From: Corynebacterium sp. ACRPS | GTDB taxonomy: Bacteria > Actinomycetota > Actinomycetes > Mycobacteriales > Mycobacteriaceae | Direction of reading: 5' to 3' | Length of the DNA: 48,660 nt | Assembly (NCBI RefSeq): GCF_022346005.1 | Contig: NZ_JAKRMY010000015.1 | Location: forward strand, 1 to 48,660 | In this document: positions 35,385-44,204 of the stretch, piece after piece | Layout of the letters: the number at the start of each line of letters is the position of its first letter | Position numbering within the stretch: the stretch's first letter is position 1 | Position numbers and translations under genes: made by a program | The notes under the pieces: generated by a model | What the model saw: the letters and a program-made list of their open reading frames with translations, nothing else | Databases searched by the model: none | Told to the model about the DNA's origin: nothing

Positions 35385-35422
35385 CAATAGCTAATCCTAT
35401 AGATAAATGTTAGAGTGATAGG
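35385..35422. promoter_or_regulatory. Candidate OxyR operator in the ahpC-oxyR gap
   Basis: Just before oxyR are ATAG (35387-35390), CTAT (35397-35400) and a further ATAG (35418-35421). CCTAT and ATAGG form an inverted pair. This resembles the OxyR recognition pattern of spaced ATAG/CTAT elements, with imperfect spacing. The location between divergent regulator and target fits. Confidence 0.45.
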
Positions 35423-35423
35423 C

Positions 35424-36371
35424 ATGCATAATAAAGAGTATCGACCAACACTTGCCCAGCTGCGCACGTTTGTCACCGTGGCGGAAAATAAGCACTTCGG
35501 CACCGCTGCCGCGAAGCTGGAGATCTCTCAGCCTTCCCTCTCCCAGGGCCTGGTAGCGCTCGAGCAGGGGCTCGGCGTGCAACTCATCGAGCGCTCCACC
35601 CGCAAGGTCATCGTAACCTCGGCCGGCGAAACGCTATTGCCCTATGCCAAGTCCACCCTCGAGGCCGCCGATACCTTCCTCGCGCACGCCCGCGGCGCCC
35701 ATGGCACGCTGTCCGGCCCGCTGACCATCGGCGTCATCCCAACCATCGCCCCGTATATCCTCCCGGACTTGCTGGCGATGATTACGGAGACCTACCCAGA
35801 ACTTGAGCCGCGCTTTGTGGAGGAGCAAACCCAGCACCTCATCGCGCGCCTGCGCAACGGCAACCTCGATTTAGCCGTCCTCGCCTTGCCTTCAGAGGCC
35901 ACGGGCATGGTCGACAGCCCTCTGTACACCGAGGACTTCGCCCTCGTCAGCCCACCCGATCACCCCATCGCCGGGCGTACGGACGTCCAGGTTGCGGAGT
36001 TGCGGGACTTGGATTTGCTGCTGCTTGACGATGGCCACTGTCTCCGCGACCAAATCGTCGATCTCTGCCGGCACGCCCACGTCAACCCGGCAGAGGCAAC
36101 GAATTCCGTCACGCGCGCCTCATCACTGACCACTATTATGCAGTTGGTCATGGGCGGGCTCGGCTGCACCCTTATCCCCAAGTCCGCTTTGGCCACCGAA
36201 TGCCACGGCAAGAACCTCGGCATAGCTTACTTTGACCCCGATGTCACCGCCGAGCGCGAAATCGGCCTCGTCTTCCGCTCCTCTGCCGCACGCAGTGAAG
36301 AGTTCCGCGAATTCGGTACCCTGATTACCGCCGCTTATGAAAATGCCCTCGCCCGCTCGCTCGAGCACTAA
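35424..36371 (+). CDS. oxyR: Peroxide-sensing LysR-type regulator OxyR
   Basis: A 315-residue LysR-family regulator. The N-terminal HTH (residues about 18-45) reads FGTAAAKLEISQPSLSQGL. The C-terminal sensing domain has the redox cysteines C206 and C215 (GHCLRDQIVDLC), the exact positions reported for C. glutamicum OxyR. That supports ATG 35424 over the GTG three codons upstream. In corynebacteria OxyR represses catalase, dps and related genes until oxidised. Confidence 0.95.
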   Translation: MHNKEYRPTLAQLRTFVTVAENKHFGTAAAKLEISQPSLSQGLVALEQGLGVQLIERSTRKVIVTSAGETLLPYAKSTLEAADTFLAHARGAHGTLSGPLTIGVIPTIAPYILPDLLAMITETYPELEPRFVEEQTQHLIARLRNGNLDLAVLALPSEATGMVDSPLYTEDFALVSPPDHPIAGRTDVQVAELRDLDLLLLDDGHCLRDQIVDLCRHAHVNPAEATNSVTRASSLTTIMQLVMGGLGCTLIPKSALATECHGKNLGIAYFDPDVTAEREIGLVFRSSAARSEEFREFGTLITAAYENALARSLEH

Positions 36372-36384
36372 ATCGCCACACACG

Positions 36385-36421
36385 TTGAAGGCCACCGAAG
36401 CAATACCTCGGTGGCCTTCAA
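36385..36421. terminator. Stem-loop between oxyR and the membrane protein gene
   Basis: A perfect 14-bp inverted repeat, TTGAAGGCCACCGA and its complement, surrounds a 9-base loop between convergent genes. No long T run follows on either strand, so termination is inferred from position and stem strength. Confidence 0.65.
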
Positions 36422-36435
36422 CAATAGTTAAGCGC

Positions 36436-37368
36436 TTACGCAGCTTGGCCGGTCGCGCGGCCCGCACACTGGCGGAACAGATAAGCCGTAGACAGTACCG
36501 TAACCGGTACGGCGACAATCAAGCCAACCAGTAATAGGATGCCGCCGGCAATCGTGATCAGCGCGTTGAGCACCGTCAGCAGCAAGAGCTGGCCGTAGTT
36601 TCCTTTACCGGCCTTAAACCCGTTCTTAATGGCCTGGCCAACCCCGTCACCGTCGGCTGCAAACCACTGCATCAGCATATAAAGCGGCTGGATGAATAGG
36701 CCGATGAGAGCCACTACAGCCATGACTCCGAAAAATCCCGCCATGGCTTCCAATGCCTCGTCCTCGGTGGCGTTGGTGCCCGCGTCTGGGCCGAGGAAAA
36801 TCGAGCCACCAACGAAGATGAACATTACTACCGAGGTAATAATGCCGATGATGATCATGATCGCCAGCGGCTGCCACCACCGCACTTCCTTGCCCACATA
36901 GCTCCACCCAGTGCGCGGATCATCGATCTGGAAGAGCGCCAGCCGCATCACCAACAAGGTGACGACGGCCATGATCACGTAGGACACGATCTGCACAATG
37001 GATCCCGCACCGGAGGCATCCGCACCCTCTGCGGGAGCAACGGCTATGCTTACGCCGGAAAAAGCGATGACAATGACGCCAACGAGCAAGGCACCGAGGA
37101 TCCACAATTTCCAATTCTTAGATACCGTGCGAAAGGCCCACGAAATCGAATCAATGGCCGAGGGCTTTCCGGTAAACCCGCCGGAATTTACGGTATTATC
37201 CTGTGCTTGGTAGCCCGCATATCCTTGGTTTCCGGAGCTTTCGTGACTGCCACTCTCGTGGCTGCCGCCATAGGACGGCAGGCTTCCGTAGCTCGGCTGA
37301 TCTTCTGGGTGGTCAGTCGGTTCATAGCGCGGAAAATCGTCATTTCCACCGGATTTATCGTCGTTCAT
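36436..37368 (-). CDS. Polytopic membrane protein with disordered N-terminus
   Basis: A 310-residue protein. The first 80 residues are hydrophilic and rich in Gly, Ser and acidic residues, with the short repeat GSHES. About five to six helices follow, starting at LWILGALLVGVIVIAF. Part of the layout resembles glycerophosphodiesterase membrane-domain/YciC-like proteins, but no catalytic residues are seen, so no function is assigned. ATG 37368 has AAGGAAGG upstream. It is divergent from hrpA. Confidence 0.75.
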   Translation of the reverse strand: MNDDKSGGNDDFPRYEPTDHPEDQPSYGSLPSYGGSHESGSHESSGNQGYAGYQAQDNTVNSGGFTGKPSAIDSISWAFRTVSKNWKLWILGALLVGVIVIAFSGVSIAVAPAEGADASGAGSIVQIVSYVIMAVVTLLVMRLALFQIDDPRTGWSYVGKEVRWWQPLAIMIIIGIITSVVMFIFVGGSIFLGPDAGTNATEDEALEAMAGFFGVMAVVALIGLFIQPLYMLMQWFAADGDGVGQAIKNGFKAGKGNYGQLLLLTVLNALITIAGGILLLVGLIVAVPVTVLSTAYLFRQCAGRATGQAA

Positions 37369-37489
37369 CAGCGGTGCCTTCCTTCTGCATTCGGGTTGGG
37401 CGCAACGAGAAAAGTATCGTTGAGATAAGTGCTTTCACAATAGCAACTTTTTCCACTCCACGTAACCGGGGTAAGCTCATAGATTAGCC

Positions 37490-40400
37490 ATGACACAGCA
37501 TGAAACCACGACGTCGCAGGCTCCTAGCCGCGATGAACTTTTTGCAGCATTAGACAACGTCACCATCGCCGAGGCCCGCAGCTTCCGCCGCCGCCTGTCG
37601 AAGGCACGCGCCCCCAAGGCCCTGCGCGAAATCGGCCAGGATATCCAGGCTGCCGCAGATCGCCTCGCGCTTGTCGATGCCGCCGTCCCCCAACTCACCT
37701 ACCCCGATTCCCTGCCAGTCAGCGCCCGCAAGGACGATATCGCCGCAGCGATTGAAGAAAACCAAGTCGTCATCATCGCTGGCGAAACCGGTTCTGGTAA
37801 GACCACGCAGATCCCCAAGATCTGCCTCGACATCGGCCGGGGCCGCCGCGGCCTTATCGGCCATACGCAGCCGCGCCGCATCGCCGCGCGGACCGTCGCC
37901 GAGCGCATCGCCTCCGAGCTCGACCAAGACATTGGGGAGTCGGTGGGCTACGCCATCCGCTTCGATGACCAGGTCTCTGATAACACCGCCGTAAAACTCA
38001 TGACGGACGGCATCCTGCTAGCGGAAATGCAGCGCGATCGCTTCCTTAATAAATACGACACCATCATTATCGATGAGGCGCACGAGCGCTCGCTGAATAT
38101 CGATTTCCTCTTGGGGTATCTCAAGAGGTTGCTTCCCAAGCGGCCCGATCTCAAGGTGATCATCACCTCCGCAACCATCGATCCGGAAAGTTTTGCCGAG
38201 CACTTCGCCCAACCCAATGGCACCCCCGCGCCCATCATTGAGGTCTCCGGGCGCACGTACCCGGTAGAAATCCGCTACCGTCCCCTCGAATTCGAGGCCG
38301 GTGGAAAGCTGGTGGATCAAGACCCGCTCGATGGCTTAACCGAGGCCATCGAGGAGCTCATGGCAGAAGGCGACGGCGATATCCTCTGCTTTTTCCCCGG
38401 CGAGCGCGATATCCGCGATGCCATGGAAGCCATCGAGGCCAAAAAATGGAAAAACGTCGAGGTTGCTCCCCTCTTCGGGCGCCTATCCAACCAGGAACAA
38501 CACCGCGTATTTAGCAATCACCGCGGGCGGCGCATCGTTTTGGCCACCAATATCGCCGAAACCTCGCTGACCGTACCCGGGATCCGCTACGTCGTGGATA
38601 CCGGCACTGCGCGCATCTCGCGCTATTCCACGCGGACCAAGGTGCAACGCCTGCCCATCGAGCCGATTTCGCAGGCCTCTGCTAACCAGCGCTCCGGTAG
38701 GTGCGGCCGCGTCGCCGATGGCATCGCCATCCGCCTCTATAGCGAGCAGGACTTTCAAAGCCGTCCGGAATTTACTGACCCGGAAATCCTGCGTACCAAC
38801 CTGGCCAGCGTCATTTTGCAGATGGTCTCGCTCAAGCTCGGCGATATCGAGCAATTCCCCTTCCTCCAGCCACCCCAGTTCAAGGCCATTCGCGATGGCC
38901 TCAACCTCCTCCACGAGCTCGGGGCGCTCCAGGATAAGCACGAGAAGCCCACGCTGACCGAAACCGGCCGCAACTTGGCCCGCATCCCACTCGATCCACG
39001 CATGGCGCGCATGCTTATCGAGGCCCATACCAACGGCTGCCTCCACGATGTCATCATCATCGTTGCCGCCATGACCATCCAAGACGTGCGCGAACGCCCG
39101 CTGGACTACCAAGCGCAAGCCGATCAGGCGCACGCGCGCTTTAAGGACAAGACCTCTGACTTTTTGTCCATGCTGAAGTTGTGGGATTACATCAAGCAGA
39201 CCCGCAATGAGCAATCGGGCAATAAGTTCCGCAAGCGCATGAAGCAGGAGTTCCTCCACTACATGCGCATCCGCGAGTGGTTCGACTTGGTCCGCCAGCT
39301 CAAAGACGTCTCCAAGCAGCTGGGGTGGGATTACCAAAAAGCCACCGAGCGCCGCTCCGACGATATTCACATCGCGCTGCTATCCGGACTGCTATCCAAT
39401 ATCGGCGCCCGCGACGGTAATTCCAAGGAGTTCCACGGCGCGCGCAATACCCGCTTCCTCGTCTTTCCAGGTTCCGCCTTATCCAAAAAGCCGCCGGAGT
39501 TCCTCATGGCGGCTGAGCTCGTCGAAACCTCTCGGCTTTGGGCCCGCGACGTCGCCGCTATCGACCCATCGTGGGTGGAAAAGCTCGGCGCCGACCTGCT
39601 CAAACACAACTATTCCGATCCCACGTGGTCCCGCAAGCGCGCGGCCGCCATCGCACACCAGAAGTCCACGCTCTACGGCGTGCCCATCGTCGCGGATCGC
39701 ACCGTGCCCTATCACCGCGTGGATCCCGTCGCTGCGCGCGATATGTTCATCCGCAATGCGCTTATCGCCGGCGAGTGGAATGCGCATCATGACTTCCTCA
39801 AGGCAAACGCGCAGGCCCTTGATGAGGCCGCCGAGTACGAGGAAAAGGCCCGCCGCCGTGGCCTCATCGTGGATGAGGATACCCTCTTTGATTTCTATGA
39901 CCAGCGCATTCCAGACAAGGTCACCACGGGCCGGCATTTCGATTCCTGGTGGAAGAAAAAGCGCCGCCAGAAACCCGATCTGCTGAATTTCGACCCAGCC
40001 ACGCTTGTCGATGACTCCCACGACGTCACCGAAGTCTCCTTCCCCGATCACTGGCGCAAGGGCTCCATCGATTACGAGCTGACCTATAAATTCGAGCCCG
40101 GCGATCCCCTCGATGGCGTCACCGTCATGGTTCCCGTTCCCATGCTTGCCGGCCTCGATACCGAAGGCTTCGATTGGCTCGTCCCCGGCCTGCGGCTCGA
40201 GCTCGTCAACGAGCTTATTCGTTCCCTTCCCAAGGCCCTGCGGCGCACCGTCGTGCCCGCCCCAGAATTTGCCGAACGCGCCATGGAACGCCTCATCCCC
40301 TTCGAAGGACCGCTTACCCAGCAGCTTGCCGATGTCCTGCGCGAGCTCGGCGGCCACGGCATCAACGCCTCCGACTTCCAACCGGACAAGCTGCCGGAAC

Positions 40401-41392
40401 ATTTGCGGATGAATTACGCGGCCATCGACAAGCGTGGCACCATCATCGATTCCGATAGGGACCTTGCCGCCCTGCGCGAGCGCCAGGCCGGCCACATTAA
40501 ATCGTCCGTCTCGCGGGTAAGCCGCACCGCCGAATCCACCGCGGTCAGCGAGTGGACCGACGATACCCTCGGCACCGTTGACGAGACCGTCACCACCACC
40601 GTCGATGGCCACGAGGTCACCGCCTACCCAGCATTGGTGGCTACCAAGGAAGGCGTCGAGCTTAAGGCTCATCCCACCAAGGCGGCTGCCGATGCCGCCA
40701 TGGTCACCACCACCCTCACGCTTTTGATGCGCGAGATTTCCGTCTCGACCGCGCAAATGGTCAAGGGGCTTCCCTTGCAGCAACGCGTTGCCGTGGATTC
40801 TTATCCGCATAGCGGCGCAGACGGGCTGGTGAATGACGCCCGCGTAGCGGCAATCCGCGACCTCATGCTCGAAGCCGGCGGCCCCGTGCGCTCGCCAGAG
40901 GCGTTTTCCGAGCTCAAGGATACCGTGAAACCGCAGGTCCCCGGCCGCGTGCGACAATCAATCGTCTCGATCGCGCCTGGCTTGGCTGAGTACTCCAACC
41001 TCCGCGCCGAGCTTTCCCAGTGGGACGGTCCCGCCATCAACGATATGGAAAACCAACTTAATTTCCTTCTTCCGCCGAATGCCATCACCGTGCACGGAGC
41101 CGCGCACCTGCGCCACCTTCCCCGCTACATCCAGGCAATGCGCATCCGCTTGGAGGACATGTCGCTCGATCCGGATCGCGATGCGGACCGCCAAGCAGAG
41201 GTCGATAATGCCAAGGCCTACCTAGCAAACCGCCTCCGAAACCTTCCCGCGGGCCGCGAAAAGACCCGCGAGGTCAAGGACATCCACTGGATGATTGAGG
41301 AATTGCGGGTCTCGCTTTTTGCCCAGCGCCTCGGCACGGCCCACGCAGTATCCCTGCGGAGGATTCAAAAAGCGGTGGATAAGCTGCGCTAG
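37490..41392 (+). CDS. hrpA: ATP-dependent RNA helicase HrpA
   Basis: A 1300-residue DEAH-box helicase. Walker A is GETGSGKTTQIP at residues 98-109, motif II is IIIDEAHERSLN, motif III is TSATI, and motif VI is QRSGRCGRV. Helicase-associated (HA2) and OB-fold domains follow. The last 550 residues match the bacterial HrpA C-terminal region (DUF3418). Relatives process mRNA and rescue stalled ribosomes. The length is normal for full-length actinobacterial HrpA. ATG 37490 is used. Confidence 0.95.
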   Translation: MTQHETTTSQAPSRDELFAALDNVTIAEARSFRRRLSKARAPKALREIGQDIQAAADRLALVDAAVPQLTYPDSLPVSARKDDIAAAIEENQVVIIAGETGSGKTTQIPKICLDIGRGRRGLIGHTQPRRIAARTVAERIASELDQDIGESVGYAIRFDDQVSDNTAVKLMTDGILLAEMQRDRFLNKYDTIIIDEAHERSLNIDFLLGYLKRLLPKRPDLKVIITSATIDPESFAEHFAQPNGTPAPIIEVSGRTYPVEIRYRPLEFEAGGKLVDQDPLDGLTEAIEELMAEGDGDILCFFPGERDIRDAMEAIEAKKWKNVEVAPLFGRLSNQEQHRVFSNHRGRRIVLATNIAETSLTVPGIRYVVDTGTARISRYSTRTKVQRLPIEPISQASANQRSGRCGRVADGIAIRLYSEQDFQSRPEFTDPEILRTNLASVILQMVSLKLGDIEQFPFLQPPQFKAIRDGLNLLHELGALQDKHEKPTLTETGRNLARIPLDPRMARMLIEAHTNGCLHDVIIIVAAMTIQDVRERPLDYQAQADQAHARFKDKTSDFLSMLKLWDYIKQTRNEQSGNKFRKRMKQEFLHYMRIREWFDLVRQLKDVSKQLGWDYQKATERRSDDIHIALLSGLLSNIGARDGNSKEFHGARNTRFLVFPGSALSKKPPEFLMAAELVETSRLWARDVAAIDPSWVEKLGADLLKHNYSDPTWSRKRAAAIAHQKSTLYGVPIVADRTVPYHRVDPVAARDMFIRNALIAGEWNAHHDFLKANAQALDEAAEYEEKARRRGLIVDEDTLFDFYDQRIPDKVTTGRHFDSWWKKKRRQKPDLLNFDPATLVDDSHDVTEVSFPDHWRKGSIDYELTYKFEPGDPLDGVTVMVPVPMLAGLDTEGFDWLVPGLRLELVNELIRSLPKALRRTVVPAPEFAERAMERLIPFEGPLTQQLADVLRELGGHGINASDFQPDKLPEHLRMNYAAIDKRGTIIDSDRDLAALRERQAGHIKSSVSRVSRTAESTAVSEWTDDTLGTVDETVTTTVDGHEVTAYPALVATKEGVELKAHPTKAAADAAMVTTTLTLLMREISVSTAQMVKGLPLQQRVAVDSYPHSGADGLVNDARVAAIRDLMLEAGGPVRSPEAFSELKDTVKPQVPGRVRQSIVSIAPGLAEYSNLRAELSQWDGPAINDMENQLNFLLPPNAITVHGAAHLRHLPRYIQAMRIRLEDMSLDPDRDADRQAEVDNAKAYLANRLRNLPAGREKTREVKDIHWMIEELRVSLFAQRLGTAHAVSLRRIQKAVDKLR

Positions 41393-41439
41393 TCTCCCCA
41401 ACGTCACGGTCCCACCGCCGACCGAGGACCCCGGCTCCC

Positions 41440-41525
41440 CGCTACGGACGCCCGGTCCGCTGGCTAGCCGTCCGGCCTGCTGGCCGCTCGGTCTGCTGGC
41501 TGGCCACCCGGCCGGCCGTACCTAA
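41440..41525. repeat. GC-rich imperfect direct repeats downstream of hrpA
   Basis: Between the convergent hrpA and nrdR genes is a stretch built of variations on CGGCCTGCTGGCC (for example CGGTCTGCTGGCTGGCC). It is far richer in GC than its neighbours. Related words (GCTAGCCG, GGCCAGCAGCC) occur at about 17110-17140 after sigA. No gene is visible from 41393 to 41673, and no clear T-tailed terminator was found. Confidence 0.45.
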
Positions 41526-41673
41526 GCTAAAAATCTGCTTACTCGGCCGCCGGCGGCGTGAACATTGGGCAGGCTCTAGCGGAATCATGCGCACAAAATG
41601 CCATTTAAGACTGCTTCGATCCTGCGCAGGAACGGCCGTATCACGGCTGAGAAATCGTCCTACACTGCGCAGT

Positions 41674-42132
41674 TTAAAGGTCCCCGCGATCGCGGCGCCG
41701 CATCAAACGAATCTCCGATTCAAAGTCATCCGCGCTCTCGAATGATTTATACACCGAGGCAAAGCGCAGATATGCAACCTCGTCTAGGTCACGCAGCGGC
41801 TCGAGAATCGCTAGCCCGATTTCGTTGGCATTCACCTGCGAGGAACCATGCCCCCGCACCGTTTCCTCAACCTCTTGGGCCAACTTTTTTAAGGCATCAT
41901 CGCTAACGTCACGACCCTGGCACGCGCGCCTAACGCCCCGAATGAGTTTATCCCGGCTAAATGGCTCAGCAAGGCCATTTCTCTTAACAACCAGCAGTAC
42001 GGCCTTTTCCACAGTGGTGAAGCGCCCCTTGCAGGAAGCACACTCCCGCCGGCGCCGTATCGATGCGCCAGCATCAACCACGCGCGAGTCAATAACGCGG
42101 GATTGTTCGTTATGGCAAAACGGGCAGTACAC
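41674..42132 (-). CDS. nrdR: Transcriptional repressor NrdR
   Basis: A 152-residue repressor of ribonucleotide reductase genes that senses ATP/dATP. The N-terminal zinc ribbon uses C3, C6, C31 and C34 (CPFCHNEQ and ECASCKGRF). The ATP-cone domain follows from about residue 47 ([20 protein letters not shown]). The length is typical. The start is GTG at 42132, with AAAGGA 7 bases upstream. Confidence 0.96.
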   Translation of the reverse strand: MYCPFCHNEQSRVIDSRVVDAGASIRRRRECASCKGRFTTVEKAVLLVVKRNGLAEPFSRDKLIRGVRRACQGRDVSDDALKKLAQEVEETVRGHGSSQVNANEIGLAILEPLRDLDEVAYLRFASVYKSFESADDFESEIRLMRRRDRGDL

Positions 42133-42316
42133 ACTAGTCCTTTCGCTAATTTAGCTTCTCGGTTTAGTTTACCTCCCAAGGCCAAGCCAAAAACCTGACA
42201 TCATTGCGAAAGACCTCTCCTGCTCGCGTGCCGGTCTCCGTGAAGCAAGCAGGCCCTATCTGCCGCTGGTAAACAAGCTGCTGCCTAACAAGGCTCCAAG
42301 CCTTAAACCCCGAAGT

Positions 42317-42341
42317 GCCTGCTTTAGTGGCCTGCTTTAGT
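42317..42341. repeat. Tandem 12-bp repeat
   Basis: GCCTGCTTTAGT occurs twice with a single base between copies, just beyond the end of the DivS-like gene. A third partial GCCTG word is nearby. It is too short to say more. Confidence 0.7.
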
Positions 42342-42351
42342 ACACGCAGCG

Positions 42352-42756
42352 CTACTGACCGATCGCTGCTTCTACTTGCTGTACCGAAGCGCCAGGATCA
42401 GTCGGCGTTTCAGCATTCGTACCCATCAGCCCGCCGGCAATCGTGCCGAAAAATACGGCAGCGCCAAATACTGCACCAAGGAGGTAATTCTTGCGCGAAC
42501 TTTGCGCATCGTCTTCTTTCATCGGCCTGTTCGCGAAATCAGGTAAGAAACTTTCATCAGTCCACGTATTCGAATAACCTTCACGATTCGTTCGATATAC
42601 GGAATTTAAAGTCCTGATTTCCCTCTTTTCGGAAGGAGAATGCTGCACGCCCCAGCTTTGATCATCAATATCCCAAATGGCGGCTGAAGGGACGATCTGT
42701 GGACGTGCCGCGCGTTGTTTAACCATGTTATTGCGAGAGTTAAGTAGTTGAGACAT
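42352..42756 (-). CDS. DivS-like single-pass membrane protein, probable SOS cell-division suppressor
   Basis: A 134-residue protein with a basic N-terminus (MVKQRAARPQIVP), a polar middle and one transmembrane helix near the C-terminus (YLLGAVFGAAVFFGTIAGGLMG). A short external tail follows. I identify it only by context: divergent from lexA next to nrdR is the place of divS in C. glutamicum, whose product blocks division during SOS. Sequence similarity could not be tested. The start ATG 42756 has AAAGGAAAG upstream. The longer frame to 42804 lacks a site. Candidate LexA boxes precede it. Confidence 0.65.
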   Translation of the reverse strand: MSQLLNSRNNMVKQRAARPQIVPSAAIWDIDDQSWGVQHSPSEKREIRTLNSVYRTNREGYSNTWTDESFLPDFANRPMKEDDAQSSRKNYLLGAVFGAAVFFGTIAGGLMGTNAETPTDPGASVQQVEAAIGQ

Positions 42757-42837
42757 TGCTTTCCTTTCGACGACCGCCGTAAGTCTAAAGCGGCCCCTTG
42801 ACACAGCAAGAGCTCAATGTCGCTCCTGTGTTCGAGA

Positions 42838-42853
42838 CTGTTTCTATGTTCGA
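42838..42853 (-). promoter_or_regulatory. Candidate LexA (SOS) box of the DivS-like gene
   Basis: Read on the minus strand this is TCGAACATAGAAACAG. The left half-site is perfect for the actinobacterial SOS box TCGAACATATGTTCGA, and 10 of 16 positions match overall. A -10-like TATAAAT lies directly upstream on the minus strand, so LexA binding here would block transcription. Confidence 0.5.
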
Positions 42854-42898
42854 TTTATAGCACCCCTTCGAAAACCTGTCCAGTTTTTCGCGTAAATC

Positions 42899-42914
42899 TC
42901 GAACGCTTGTACTT
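42899..42914 (+). promoter_or_regulatory. Candidate LexA box in front of lexA
   Basis: TCGAACGCTTGTACTT has a perfect left half-site TCGAAC and GT at the right place, matching 10 of 16 consensus positions. It lies 97 bases before the lexA start. Autoregulation of lexA is standard. Confidence 0.45.
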
Positions 42915-43010
42915 TTCGTGCTACAAATGAGTTATGGCACGCAGGTGTCACCCAGTCCCTTTTCAAGCTACGAACGCAGAAACCTCAGACCCCCTAGCTA
43001 GGAGCCGCAC

Positions 43011-43721
43011 ATGGGCCGCAAGAAAGCAAGCACCGCAAAGAACGATTACGCCTCCCTTTCCGAAAGGCAACGCCGCATCCTTAACGTCATCAGCGATGCA
43101 GTGATGCTCCGCGGTTACCCGCCCAGCATCCGCGAAATTGGTGACGCCGCCGGCCTGCAATCCACCTCATCCGTGGCCTATCAGCTCAAGCAGCTTGAGG
43201 AAAAGGGCTTCTTGCGCCGCGATCCCAATAAGCCCCGCGCGGTCGACGTACGCCACCTCAACACTGACGACGCCGAAAAGAAGCCGGGCCGCAAGTCTAA
43301 GGAGATCCCCGATACCTCTGCCCGCGGCCCTGAAGAGTCTGCCGCCGTAGCTTATATTCCCGTCGTTGGCCGCATCGCCGCCGGTGCACCAATCACCGCA
43401 GAGGAAAATATCGACACGTATTTCCCCATGCCAGACGAGGTCGTCGGCGGGGGCGAGCTCTATATGCTGCAGGTCGTGGGCGATTCCATGCAGGATGCCG
43501 GCATCCTCAACGGCGACTGGGTCATCATTCGGTCGCAATCGGTGGCTGAGGAAGGCGAGTTTGTCGCCGCGCTTCTCGATGGCTCCGAGGCCACCGTCAA
43601 GGAATTCCACCGCGATTCCTCTGGCGTATGGCTCCTTCCGCACAACGATGCCTACCCGCCCATCAACGGCGATGATGCGGAAATTATGGGCAAGGTAGTA
43701 TCCGTCTTCCGCAAACTCTAA
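43011..43721 (+). CDS. lexA: SOS repressor LexA
   Basis: A 236-residue repressor-protease. The N-terminal winged HTH has [22 protein letters not shown]. Self-cleavage would be at A124-G125 (GRIAAGAP). The catalytic dyad is S159 (VVGDSMQD) and K197 (EATVKEF). A linker of about 35 charged residues joins the domains. On RecA-DNA activation it cleaves itself and induces SOS genes, including probably the divergent DivS-like gene. ATG 43011 follows TAGGAG. Confidence 0.97.
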   Translation: MGRKKASTAKNDYASLSERQRRILNVISDAVMLRGYPPSIREIGDAAGLQSTSSVAYQLKQLEEKGFLRRDPNKPRAVDVRHLNTDDAEKKPGRKSKEIPDTSARGPEESAAVAYIPVVGRIAAGAPITAEENIDTYFPMPDEVVGGGELYMLQVVGDSMQDAGILNGDWVIIRSQSVAEEGEFVAALLDGSEATVKEFHRDSSGVWLLPHNDAYPPINGDDAEIMGKVVSVFRKL

Positions 43722-43745
43722 GCCCCGGCAAGCTACGTTAACCAA

Positions 43746-43777
43746 GCCGCACGCGAGTTTTCGCCTGCGGCTGTTGT
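43746..43777 (+). terminator. Probable lexA terminator
   Basis: The stems GCCGCA/TGCGGC and inner GCGA/TCGC (43746-43771) are followed by TGTTGTC. It starts 24 bases after the lexA stop. Confidence 0.6.
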
Positions 43778-43834
43778 CGCCGCCTGCACTCTGCGCCCGC
43801 TTTCTTGAAACCCGCTCTTTGCACTTAGTACGCT

Positions 43835-43864
43835 GCCCTGTTTCCCCTGCTTGGGGAGCAGGGC
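43835..43864. other. Strong hairpin of unknown role
   Basis: GCCCTG...TCCCC pairs with GGGGA...CAGGGC (one bulge) around a 4-5 base loop, about 110 bases after lexA. No T run follows directly; CTACGAGTTTTAAC comes next. It could be a second terminator or the end of a small RNA. Confidence 0.45.
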
Positions 43865-44204
43865 CTACGAGTTTTAACACATTCCATGCCTTTCTGCCTC
43901 GCAATCGCGCCCCAAAAGCCAACTTAAGCGCGCGGGACTTATTGAAAAAGCACCCCCGAAATAACGGATCTGTAAGTTAAGCGCTACTAGGGTTGGCTTT
44001 CAACTAGGGCAAATATAGCTGACTGACCTGCGGCTTTCATCCCAAACCAGACAACGGCGCACACCCTAATTTTTGTTTTCGTCCGATTACCGCCGAATTT
44101 TGACACAATGGAGGGAGAAATCCCACATCAGTTAGCTTTCACCGAACGCCTGCATTCGCAGATGGAGTAACCGCCCGGACGAAGGCAAGGAGCAAGGAGG
44201 GTCT

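Larger units (their letters stand above)
43722..44204 (+). other. 483-base gap between lexA and sugR
   Basis: No gene is supported. A 68-codon open frame at 43774 lacks a ribosome site and looks random. Visible structures are the lexA terminator (43746-43777) and a second strong hairpin at 43835-43864. An A/T-rich stretch lies near 44060-44110 with TTGACA at 44098-44103, a possible -35 for sugR. The gap is long enough for a small RNA, but nothing proves one. Confidence 0.5.

Noticed and set aside
39479..40957. 492-codon open frame antisense to hrpA
   Set aside because: It lies wholly within hrpA, where high GC leaves few stop codons. No ribosome site or family resemblance is seen.
43774..43980. 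68-codon open frame in the lexA-sugR gap
   Set aside because: It overlaps the lexA terminator and the second hairpin, has no ribosome site and its composition looks random.
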